A DNA stretch of 64,000 nucleotides from Larus michahellis (lineage: Eukaryota > Chordata > Aves > Charadriiformes > Laridae), in the NCBI RefSeq assembly GCF_964199755.1, contig NC_133896.1:85606215-85670214 (forward strand), read 5' to 3'. Every line of letters begins with the position of its first letter. Within the stretch, counting starts at the first letter, position 1. Made by a program: the position numbers and the translations under genes. Under the pieces are notes generated by a model. That model was not told where the DNA came from. It saw only the letters and a list, made by a program, of their open reading frames with translations, and ran no database searches. Shown in pieces: positions 42,301 through 50,911 of this stretch.

Positions 42301-44439
42301 CTTCTTTGTTGGAAGCCCAGGAGCCTTTTCTATCTGTGTGTATTAATAATTTCAAAACGGATAATTGACCCATGGCTGGAAGCAAGAAGCTTGTCACATT
42401 TCCATGTTCAGCTGCTGGCTCTTCCCAAAAAGCAACATCAAGCAGACACCTTTTGGTTACTTTAGGCATGCTTGTTATACTTCAGGGGCAAGGCTTATTT
42501 GAGAGAGTCCAGTTAGGTGGACAGCAAGTCCAATACTCTAACAGGACAAAGATGGGAAAACATCTTAAAGATTTTGTTTCTAATCTGGTATTCTGCAAAG
42601 CAAATGAGAAATTTAAATATTTCCAATAAAATAGAAGCCAAGCCCTTGCTGCTATTCTGATCTACAGGTTGAAATGATGTATACAGCCTCCCTTTGTCAG
42701 GGCTGTGTACTACAATCTTGGATGTCAGTCCTGCCAGCATAGCAACCTGCAGATCCTTCCTAGAGCTGTCCTCAGCCAGCACTAAGTATAGCTTGCTTTG
42801 TTTTTACATGCGCTATGACTACTGAGGCCACCCCTGAGTCATACGGGCTGCTCTTAGAAAACTCCAATGTGTCATTCCCTCATTTGCCAGCTTAAGAACC
42901 TGTATAAGATTCAAGTCATCTGAAGGGCTTGGAAGGTAGAGTTGTTTCAATAAGGGCAGCAGAACCCAGGAACTCTGACTATCAATGTCCGGTCCTGCTC
43001 AGAGCCAAAACTCCAACTACTTTTTGGGTTTTAGCAGAAAATTAGACCTTGCCACCTCGGCTTGCTAAAGCCAAATATTGCTTTATTGACTTTTTGCCAC
43101 CTTTAGACTTCCATCTCCTACAGCCACTGAAACTGCTTCAAGCCTTTTATAGAGATAAAACAGTTAATATTCCTAAGAAACAAAGATCAGCTTTTAGACC
43201 AATTTGGAGGGCACCAGTGGTCAGACCAAACACACAGATTATTGTTTCTGGTTTTAAAATAGATGAAAACTGGAGATGAAGGAGCAATTAACTTAACCTC
43301 AGTGTAAAACAAGGTGTTAGAATGATGTAAGGAGCAGTTTAATCAACTTGGGACAAACAAATAACAACTAATATATAACTTTCATAGTTGACCCTTATTT
43401 ATTCCTTCAGGTTAATTGAATTCCATATTTCATAAGCCAGTAAATTTAGAACCCTAACCTGCAAGGGTTAATTGAAGCTCCTCTAAAAATGTGCTTGCTT
43501 CAAGCTGATTATGCAGCGTATCACGGGCAACGCTACAGGCTACATTTCACCGCGCATAGCCTCTTTAAAGCAAGTCAGGTGGTCATTACACTTTGCTGAT
43601 TACAGCTTGGGCTTCGCACCCTATGGGACATCAGGCTGACCACCATCCAAATAAAGTGAATGAAGAGAATCAGTTTGGCTTCAGTGAGAGCTGGACCAGA
43701 TCCCATGGCTTCTGGGAAAAGTTTAAAGATGAAGTTTGTTCAGTTCAGTTCCATATCCACTGAATTAGGGATATGAAAATGGATAATTAATGTAGTATGA
43801 AAGGAGGTTACAAAAAATAATTAGATTAATGAAAAATAAAATGCATAAAACAAAGATATGTATTTAAGAAATGGTAGCAAATGAAGGCTATGCTCATGAT
43901 AGAGCATGTTACGGTACCTTGCTGTCCAGATTCATAGGCATGACTTCAAGCTTCACACAAACAAGTTATTTCCACAAGCCCAGGTGTGGAAAGGCAGCCT
44001 GCCTTCTGAGCTAGGAAGTCAAGTGAGGCTAGGTATGATCCTAGGTGCAACTTTCTCCTGTGTTCCAGTTGCTAAAGAAATAGGAAAAAAAAATCAAACA
44101 AAACTATATCTAAGGAAAGCATACCTTAACCATACTAGTCCTCTGGCCCATGGGGAAGCATAGAGTCCTCTTTTTTTCAAATTAATCTGCAAACTTAAAG
44201 CTAAAGAAAGTATGCCTTAATCACACTAGCCCTGTGCACTACTGAAGAAGGAGATTCCTTCCTTTTTCCTAGGACACCACTTATTTTCACTAATTGCAAT
44301 TCCCTTCCATTGTTGTGTGATGGCAGTCTGGACTTCTCCTTTTTTAATCAAAAATCCCAGGCTGCTCAGCATAACCATCAGATGGGAATTTTTCCTTAAC
44401 TAAACATTCTTTTTTCACCCATTGGAAAATATCAATTCA
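39358..44439. other. Intergenic, no gene seen
   Basis: The 39,600-40,880 part is pyrimidine-rich on the + strand and may be a decayed LINE of another family. Blocks 41,830-42,030 and 43,490-43,640 look like possible regulatory DNA. No exon is supported. Confidence 0.45.
44110..44236 (+). repeat. Pair of 36-base imperfect direct repeats, 91 bases apart
   Basis: 44110-44145 and 44201-44236 agree at 29 of 36 positions, and six of the seven differences are transitions. This is consistent with an old local tandem duplication of about 91 bases. Confidence 0.7.
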
Positions 44440-44620
44440 TCACAAATGTCATTGGAAAGGGTTTTAGGTCTGGGATGAAATTGAGAGAAGCCAACAATCC
44501 AGGGATTAGGGCTCTGAATCAGAGAAGGGAAGGACTTGAACTCTGGTGTCCCACAATCCCAGATGAGTACACTAACCACTAAGCTATTCCAAGACGGGAG
44601 GTGAGTCTGTCTCCTCTCAG
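44440..44620 (-). mobile_element. tRNA-derived SINE-like relic
   Basis: On the minus strand, TAGCTTAGTGG (44586 down to 44576) fits the RNA polymerase III A box exactly and AGTTCAAGTCC (44542 down to 44532) fits the B box with few changes, at tRNA-like spacing. The sequence between does not form a proper tRNA, and a non-tRNA tail follows. This suggests an old tRNA-derived SINE, as seen widely in reptiles. It could instead be a tRNA pseudogene. Confidence 0.55.
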
Positions 44621-45089
44621 GAAAATGTCTATAAAGGGCTGGATTTTGTTCCAACATAGCACAAAAACAAATTGCAATCCTTCTACCCCCACCCCCCTCC
44701 TTTAAATTGAATTCTTGTTCTCCAGCCAGCCCAGCTTGGTAATGGTTTTGTGTAAGTTAAATAGACCAGACACATTTTTGTTCCTGTTGGTACTTAATAG
44801 ATATTCAGTCACAAAAATACAGCAAATAAAACAGCCCAATCTATATTAAGAGATATTTAAAGATGAAGTCAAGGCCAGACCTAGACAGGGGCAGCTTAAC
44901 AGCTTAAGGTTGCAGAGGACTAAATGAAAATACGCGCATCATTGAAAGCATGGTTACTATCGGCATTTCAAGCGCCATGAACGCTTGGAGTGTGTACTTT
45001 TGCTAAGTCTCCTTTCAACGGGGGTCTGCAATAGCTGCCTCTTTCTTTCGGGTTGACCATACCCCACAGCTTAGGATTCGAGTACATTT

Positions 45090-45332
45090 ATGAGTAGAAA
45101 CGGCACGCGTCGGCCGGGTGGATCACTGCACCTTAAAAGCAAGGGTCAGGGAGACGGTAACGCAGGACGTGTCGGCCTGCGACCTTGCTCCTCACCCAGC
45201 CGGAGCCGGAGCCGGTGCCGGTGCCGGGGCGGGCGGCGGGGGCTGCCCGGGGTGGGCGGAGCGGAGCGGAGCGGAGCGTGGCGGGCGGCCGGTCCCGCAC
45301 CACCATGGACAGCTCACTGGGGCGCACCGGCC

Positions 45333-45364
<32 letters not shown>

Positions 45365-45425
45365 CGCTGGAGCCCGCCCCGCCGCCGCGGGGTGCCAGCC
45401 GCCGGCACCGCGGGGCTATAGATAG
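45090..45425 (+). promoter_or_regulatory. Distal CpG island 5.4 kb upstream of the PTHLH start codon
   Basis: There is an abrupt CpG-rich island after 45 kb of AT-rich DNA. It contains tandem GGAGCC/GGTGCC hexamers (about 45199-45230), tandem GGAGC pentamers (about 45257-45283) and ten GCC codons in a row (45335-45364). Islands of this kind mark promoters. It could be a distal PTHLH promoter, as the mammalian gene has several, or the start of a separate non-coding RNA. Confidence 0.55.
45305..45421 (+). CDS. Short open frame (38 codons) with ideal Kozak start and ten-alanine run
   Basis: The ATG sits in CACCATGG, an optimal vertebrate initiation context, inside a CpG island. The frame reads MDSSLGRTGP, then ten Ala codons (all GCC), then RWSPPRRRGV and PAAGTAGL, and stops at TAG (45419-45421). 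It resembles an upstream ORF or the first exon of an unrecognised transcript, but no domain is present and no function can be assigned. The pure GCC run is as easily explained by a trinucleotide repeat. I treat it as a candidate only. Confidence 0.25.
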
Positions 45426-46899
45426 TAGGGACAGGCTTGATGAATTAATAACCGACTCCTTGCCCTCAAATTTGAAAATTATTCCCTTTCGGTGTCTACT
45501 GGATTCTAGGAACCAGACAGAAGATTTGGCAAAACCCTCCTCAGTTCCACACAACTTTTTCTTTTTTTCTTTTTTTTTTTTTTTTTTCCCTTTCTCGAGC
45601 GCATTAAATTAAATGCACGTCGTCTGAATAAACCGCGCATTGTGTCTGTGTCAATAGCTGAAGTTGGGGAGCTCCGGCTGCTTCTCGAGTGGGAGAGGCA
45701 GCTCTGCTCAGCTACTCTATCGTTGTTTAATAAAGGAGATCAGCGTGCGCTGATGGGAGTGCCACGACACGTCTGGGTCTTGCTGATGGGGAGGAAAAAC
45801 ACGGTTTTCTCTTTCTCCCCAGGCAATCTTTTCACCCAATTAGAAGATTACACCGCGTCAGACGTGGACTGAGGAGTTTCTCACCCCTGACAGCCGCGGG
45901 AGAGTCAGGGGGGAGGAAGGCAACCCTTACGGGAGCTGGGGACGGCAGAACGCAACAAGGCTAGGTTGCGGGCAAGAATGAGTATATGCTAGAAAGTCTG
46001 CCTAAATCTGCAAGCAATTGCGTTTGCTACTAGCTGCATAACAGCCATGCCCTCAAGACCACCCTGGGAGCTTTGAAAAAAAAAAAAACAAAAAAACCCA
46101 AACCACTGGGACTTCGCACCTCGCCTGCAGAGCGCTGTGTTCGCTGGCTTTGAACCTTCCCAGATCACAGGGGTTGTGCAAGTCTCAGGGGATTTCTGGT
46201 GCTCGCAGGACGAGTCCAGCAATCGCTGTTCTGCCGCTCCCTTCCCTTCCCCACCAGACTCTCAAGCAGTCTGCACGCCTGTTTGGGGTTTTTTTGTAAT
46301 TTTTTTTTCTTCTTTTTTTTGCTGAACACCATTTTTTCCACCCTGGGAAGACTGGGGAGGTTAAACTCCCCGTCTGAACAGAAGCCCTGGACGAGTGCAA
46401 CTGAGGTTATAGAAAACCGGGAGGGGAAATGACGAAAAAGTTTTATTGTGAATAAAACAAGAGGGAGGAGGGAGAGGCAGAACTTCACAAAGGTGAAGGA
46501 TGGGAAGTTTGTAGAACTGAGGATTTAGCACCGGGCGGGGGTTAGTCATTATTTCCTTCTGTCTCTCTAAGGCTACAATGTCACCTCCTCCCCAATTAGC
46601 TGAACTTGTCCCACTTGTCTGCTTTTCTTTCAAGGGAAAGTTTCTCTACTGAGCGGCTTTTGGGGGGAGCCTGGTCACCTACCCGCCCGCAGCCCCTGGC
46701 CCTATTCCCCGCTCGGGAATTACGTGCCAAACCTGGAACAGGGACTTATCTTCCTAGCCAAGCTCCCAGGTCAACTTCCTCGTAGGAAAGCTGATTTATG
46801 CCTGTTTATACGTATGGAAAAAGGAGGCAGAAGCCAAGCGCGGCATCCCTCCAAAATCTCATTGTCTTTGAGGCGAGAAGAGGGGAGAAAGGGGAGGAA
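45426..46899. other. Between upstream CpG blocks, no gene seen
   Basis: Mixed composition with T runs (about 45566-45587 and 46300-46320) and an A run near 46075. Several short open frames lack splice or family support. It could contain upstream PTHLH exon or intron sequence. Confidence 0.5.
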
Positions 46900-47540
46900 G
46901 AAAACCTAAAATGATAAGGTTTGCCTTGTCGCGGCAGGGAGGACTTGCCCAGAAAGGCAAACACAGGGTTTTGCCTCACCTCCCCGCGGCTGAAGCCTTT
47001 TCCAGGTCCAACAAAACGACCGGACCCTCCGTGCGCCCCGGCTGGGAAAACAACCAGCCTCCGCAAGCTCCTCGCCTTGGCGAGGAACCTTGCCGTAACC
47101 GAGGCCCCGGCAGGTGAAAGACGGACAAAATTGTGCCTTTTCCCCGCTCCTAGACACAGGACCAGCCGTGCCCGGGGGTGCCCCATGCGCGGAGCGATGC
47201 TTTGGAGCAGGTGTGGGGAAGCCGGATGGCGCGATTCCCGTCCCCACACCTGCGCCAAAGCATCGCTCCGCCGGTCCTTCCTCTCCTCCAGCCTCATCCT
47301 CTCACCCCCACCGCCCCCGAGGGCAGGGAACACCCGGACCTGTCAGGGAGAAGCGGCAAGGACCGGCGGGGTGAGATGCTGCAGGTGGCGGCGGGTCCCT
47401 CCCGGGAGCCGCTTCCCCGGGAGCTCATCCCCCGCGCCGGCGGAGAAAAGGAGGGTTTAAACCCTGCTAGAGGGGATTTTTCGCCCCGTCCCGCCACGGA
47501 GGAGGGCTCAGGCTTGCGTGAAGCTAGGTACCAGGAGGAG
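46900..47540 (+). promoter_or_regulatory. Second upstream CpG-rich block
   Basis: CpG-dense sequence with overlapping open frames on both strands (for example 46921-47460 plus and 46806-47333 minus), none of which looks like a protein family. It contains the long inverted repeat at 47189-47271. Its role is probably regulatory, as part of the PTHLH promoter complex. Confidence 0.45.
47189..47271. repeat. Long inverted repeat: 31-bp arms, one mismatch, 21-base loop
   Basis: The left arm at 47189-47219 and right arm at 47241-47271 are reverse complements at 30 of 31 positions; the only mismatch pairs A47206 with G47254. The loop is 47220-47240. As RNA this gives a stable 83-nt hairpin of pre-microRNA size, and as DNA it could form a cruciform. 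It lies in CpG-rich DNA 3.6 kb before the PTHLH start codon. Its origin is unknown. Confidence 0.9.
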
Positions 47541-47621
47541 TTTGCTCACGGGTTAAGCATTTGTGTAGGTGGCAGGAGAAAAAGCGCTGTGCCGGTTGTT
47601 GCAGATGACAAACAGACTTTG

Positions 47622-47663
47622 TGGGGGGGGAGAAAGGGGGGAGTAGGGGGAGGGGGGGAAGGG
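47622..47663 (+). promoter_or_regulatory. Strong G-quadruplex motif
   Basis: Five G runs of about 8, 6, 5, 7 and 3 bases are separated by 1-4-base loops on the + strand. This exceeds the usual four-run criterion. It is located between the upstream CpG block and the putative TATA promoter. Confidence 0.75.
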
Positions 47664-48779
47664 CATGGTATCATGGTATGATAGTAAGTCTCCTAAACGG
47701 GTTTGGCACTGCTCAGTTCCTGCCATATTAGCAAAGCCATAGCTGGGTTGTATTTTTTTTTTCCAAGCCCACTGAGGCAGAGATGAGGCAAACTCAGCCA
47801 TAGGAAGGTGGTTAGTGATGTCACAAGTTTGGTCTTTTCAATAAAAGCAATAGAGAAGGGTCTCCCTCACTATATATATTAGGAGAAGCTTCTGTTCTTC
47901 ACAATAAAAAGAGCAGCAAGGGAGAAAAGCACCTGCTTTTAACACCCTTTATTTAGCACTAATCTGTTACAGGCAGAATAAAAACTCTGTAGGGCTGGAT
48001 TTCTTTTGAAAAGTATTACTTTTTTGATTTATTTCACTTCTTTTTTTTTCTTTTTCTTAAGGATAGGACATAGTTTTGGAAGCGATTGCTGAGAAGATCA
48101 ACCACTGTTGGCCAGGGTGATCTCTGAGAGGCACAGAGGGCTGTAACTCAAGGAAAAGGTGAAGTAATAAATTGTGAAAAAACTGCACTATTCCAAGTTT
48201 ATAAAGACTATTTATTTTTCCTGAGTCTGTAAGGGTTGGGGTGGTTGGTTTGGGTTTTTTTTTTATTTATTTCTGGAAGAAAGGAAATTCTAAAAATATT
48301 TGATGGACGTTTTACCTTTAACATCAGCAACAGACGTATGAGTGTGTGGGGGCTGTTTTCAGGGGATGTCACAATTATTTTTAATTAGTCGAAAGGGCAG
48401 TGTAAATCAAAGAAGCCTATTAGCTATACATTTTAATTTATAGCCTACCAGGTGTTCAGGGAATGTATTTACAGCATAAACGATTTAATGTTTTCAGCAT
48501 GATTTCTATTTCAGCTCTTAGGTTTTCGATTTTATTTGCCTATGTGGTATGAAATTTGGCTAAGGAGCTGGGCTTTTAAATTGTGGCAGTAAGTGTCGTT
48601 GCACGCAAAAATAACCTGCAGGTAGAAAAATGCTTTGCTTTGCGCCTAAACTTTCTCCAGAAAGTGTTCCTTAATACGGGGAGAGGATGGGAAGGAGCAA
48701 CCAGCCGGCACACCTCGGTGTTTTGTTGCGGCTTGTGAGGGTGTTGGCAAAGCTTTTGCTGTAAATCAGGCTGTCAGTG
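47664..48779. other. AT-rich spacer between the G-quadruplex motif and the proximal CpG region
   Basis: No gene is visible. It holds a TATATATAT run near 47871 and homopolymer T runs. The stretch from about 48,365 to 48,550 is rich in ATTA/TAAT cores and looks like possible conserved non-coding DNA. Confidence 0.4.
47816..47823. promoter_or_regulatory. CRE-like site TGATGTCA
   Basis: One base different from the palindromic cAMP response element TGACGTCA, about 1.3 kb before the putative TATA box. PTHLH is known to respond to cAMP, but a single octamer is weak evidence. Confidence 0.2.
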
Positions 48780-50120
48780 GCAGAAACCAGCGAACCCTCC
48801 GTACCTGGGGGCAGCAGCGGTGCCCGTGGGCAGGTTGCTCCGGGGAGGTTTCGACGGGGCGCGGAGCGGAGCCCCGCGGAGGGTGCGCGGCCGCGGAGGA
48901 ATGCGGGGTCCCGGGATGCTACAGGGACGGTGCCGGCGTCCCCAGATGGTTTTTGCTGCCCGCCTGGGCAGGGCCACAGCGTGCCCATCCTCTGCCGTCA
49001 AACAGGAGATTGGCTTGCAAAGCATTTCCCTTTGGAAGAGCCGCCGGGGGTGGGGGCAAGGGGCGCACCAAAACCCCCGGGCTTTCTGCCGGTACCTTCC
49101 TTCGGAATACCCGGCGACAGTTTGTTGCGCAAGCAGGCTGTATAAAGGGGCGGACTGTGTTACCTTTGGGTTTTACATAAGTGTTTTCCTGTGATGGAAA
49201 AATTTGGTCCCTCCGTCGGGGCGGGGGTGCGGGGCTGCCGGCGGGGCGCAGGGATGGGGGGGGCGCTGGCCGCGCTCCCGCCGCTCCGGGCGCCGCCGCC
49301 GCCGCCGCCGCCGCTGCCTCCGCAGCCCCGCGCCGCTGCCCGCCTCGCACGGCAGCCCAACCTGACACAGATATTTGCAACGCCCTGGCCAGATTGACGG
49401 AGGGAGAAGTGGAAGGCGAAAGAGGGAGAGGAGGAGAAAACTTTCCACTAATCTACTTTTTTGGCCAGGAGCGCCTGTGTTCATAGACTGCGAGTCCTTC
49501 CCCCAGCCCTCCCCCTTAGCCCCCCCTCCCCTTTCACTAGCGTACAATTAACATCATTAGGAATCAACCCTCCAGCTAATAGGGGAACCGCGACGAACAA
49601 CGGTAGGTGTGTGAAAGGAGAGGCGGCAACGATCGCAGGCTGGGCTTTCGGGCTTGATCTAAAAAGCGTCCCCGCTGATGCGGGGATCGCCCTTTCCACG
49701 GTGGTACGGCAGGGGAGGCGCTGACCTAGGGGTAAACACAAAAAGGGAGAGCTGGAGTGGGAGAGAGAGAGGAGCAGAAGATGCGAAGAGCTTGGCCGGA
49801 GTCCTTAGGGTCTCCTGAGTGCATGTGCTGTCTGTCGGGTGTTTCCCTTTCTTCGCTTCTTTTTGATTCCGGTCCCGGGAAGCGCTGATTTCTAAGTCTC
49901 CTTTTTGCCTGTGGGTATCCCGCCCGGCCTCTCGCTCTCTCCGCACATGTTCCTAGGGCGCCATCTCTTTGCAAAAACCCTCCGTCCTCCCGCAGGTCTC
50001 CCAGAAGCTGCTTCGGAGCGTGTGAACATCGCAGGCTCCAGCCCAATCCAACCTGCAGAGCCAAGCATGACTCCCAGCCCCTGAGCCTCCCCGGGCTACC
50101 GCTCTTCTCGGACCGCTCGG
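48780..50120 (+). promoter_or_regulatory. Promoter-proximal CpG-rich region upstream of PTHLH
   Basis: The block is dense in CpG and G/C runs, in sharp contrast with the AT-rich DNA on either side. It includes a CCG-repeat run near 49290-49315 and many GGGGCGG or CCGCCC-type motifs. Long open frames in several frames on both strands are composition artefacts. It presumably contains the main PTHLH promoter and one or more non-coding first exons. Confidence 0.6.
49130..49175 (+). promoter_or_regulatory. PTHLH: Candidate TATA-type promoter for PTHLH
   Basis: TATAAAG at 49141-49147 is flanked by GC on both sides and followed at once by GGGGCGG, which is close to the ideal TATA context. It lies on the edge of a CpG-rich block 1.67 kb before the start codon. 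A start site near 49,170 is expected. The mammalian gene is known to use both TATA and GC-rich promoters. A possible donor for the resulting non-coding exon is CG|gtaggt at 49602/49603. Promoter and exon are inferred, since no transcript data were available. Confidence 0.45.
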
Positions 50121-50300
50121 GCTCTCCGACTTGGGCAGCGCTCTCTGCTTGAGTTCACTTTCCTTGTCACTGTTCTGGACCCAACTTTCCGGAAGCAGAG
50201 GACGTGAACCTGACTTTTTTTTTTTTTTTTTCCCAGAGGTATACTTCAAGACAGATGTATAGATGCTCTCCCACCCCCCCACCCCCGACACCCCGACGAA

Positions 50301-50302
<2 letters not shown>

Positions 50303-50337
<35 letters not shown>
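50303..50337 (+). repeat. (TG)n microsatellite
   Basis: Uninterrupted TG dinucleotides over 35 bases, 0.5 kb before the PTHLH start codon. Alternating purine-pyrimidine tracts like this can adopt Z-DNA and are length-polymorphic. Confidence 0.95.
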
Positions 50338-50340
<3 letters not shown>

Positions 50341-50573
50341 TCCGCGCCTGTGTTTACAAAGAAGAGGGCAGCTGAGCTGACTTTTGGGAATCTTTCCTTA
50401 TCTGCAAAGAGGGCTTCGCTTGCAACTGAAAGCCCTGAGACAGCCGCTTAGAGGACCAGAATTGAAGAGGGCTCGGGGAGACAAACGGACGCTCTCTCTA
50501 ACCCGACTCAAATATGAGCTAGATGATTTTTGAACTAATATTGAGAGAGATCTTGCCTCCGGGCAAGAGAGAC

Positions 50574-50614
50574 AGAGAGGGAGGGAGGGAGGGAGGGAAG
50601 GAAGGAGGGAGAGG
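50574..50614 (+). repeat. Purine-rich GGGA/GGAA tandem tract
   Basis: All-purine run of GAGGGAGGGAGGGAGG type, continuing as GGAAGGAAGG, about 200 bases before the PTHLH start codon. It is capable of triplex formation and a likely length polymorphism. Confidence 0.85.
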
Positions 50615-50788
50615 CAGGCAGCAAGGGGGAGAGACGGAGCGAAGTTTGGAAGAAGTGAGCCGCTGCCGAGGGCTCCGAAAGTTTGTTTTTCCTTCACAAC
50701 CTCGGAGCTGGTAGAGCCGAAAGCAGGGACTGCTTGGGGACGGCGCTGGCGCATGTGTCCCTCGGGACTGATCTCCCTTTCTTTGCAG

Positions 50789-50911
50789 GTTTTAAGACCC
50801 GGAGGATACAATGTTCACTAAACTCTTCCAGCAGTGGAGTTTCGCAGTGTTTCTGCTGAGTTATTCCGTGCCCTCTTACGGGAGATCAGTAGAGGGGATC
50901 AGCCGCAGACT
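50789..50911 (+). CDS. PTHLH: PTHLH exon with start codon: 5' UTR end, signal peptide and pro-segment
   Basis: A strong acceptor (polypyrimidine followed by ctttgcag, ending at 50788) opens the exon. The ATG is at 50811 with A at -3. Thirty-three full codons encode [20 protein letters not shown] (residues 1-20), then [13 protein letters not shown]. The exon ends on the first two bases of a Leu codon (phase 2) at a consensus donor, CT|gtgagt, at 50912. The hydrophobic core [12 protein letters not shown] is the signal peptide, with cleavage expected near Gly24. Because an acceptor lies 22 bases before the ATG, at least one non-coding exon must lie upstream. Confidence 0.96.

Larger units (their letters stand above)
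50120..50788 (+). other. Low-complexity stretch just upstream of the start-codon exon
   Basis: It holds a T run (about 50214-50231), a TG repeat (50303-50337) and a GGGA-type purine run (about 50574-50614). Whether it is intron or part of a longer 5' UTR depends on which upstream donor is used. The strong acceptor at 50788 favours intron for at least its 3' end. Confidence 0.5.

Noticed and set aside
44532..44586. Functional tRNA gene on the minus strand
   Set aside because: A and B boxes are present, but the sequence does not close the acceptor, anticodon and T stems, so a SINE or pseudogene is more likely.
45118..45612. 164-codon frame through the distal CpG island
   Set aside because: It runs through GCC and GGAGC repeats in a different frame and then into a T run (phenylalanine tract). 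The context of its ATG is weaker than that at 45305.
46806..47460. Long overlapping open frames on both strands in the CpG-rich block (up to 179 codons)
   Set aside because: They are open in several frames at once because of high GC content and few stop codons. Their peptides are low-complexity Pro/Arg/Gly with no family resemblance.
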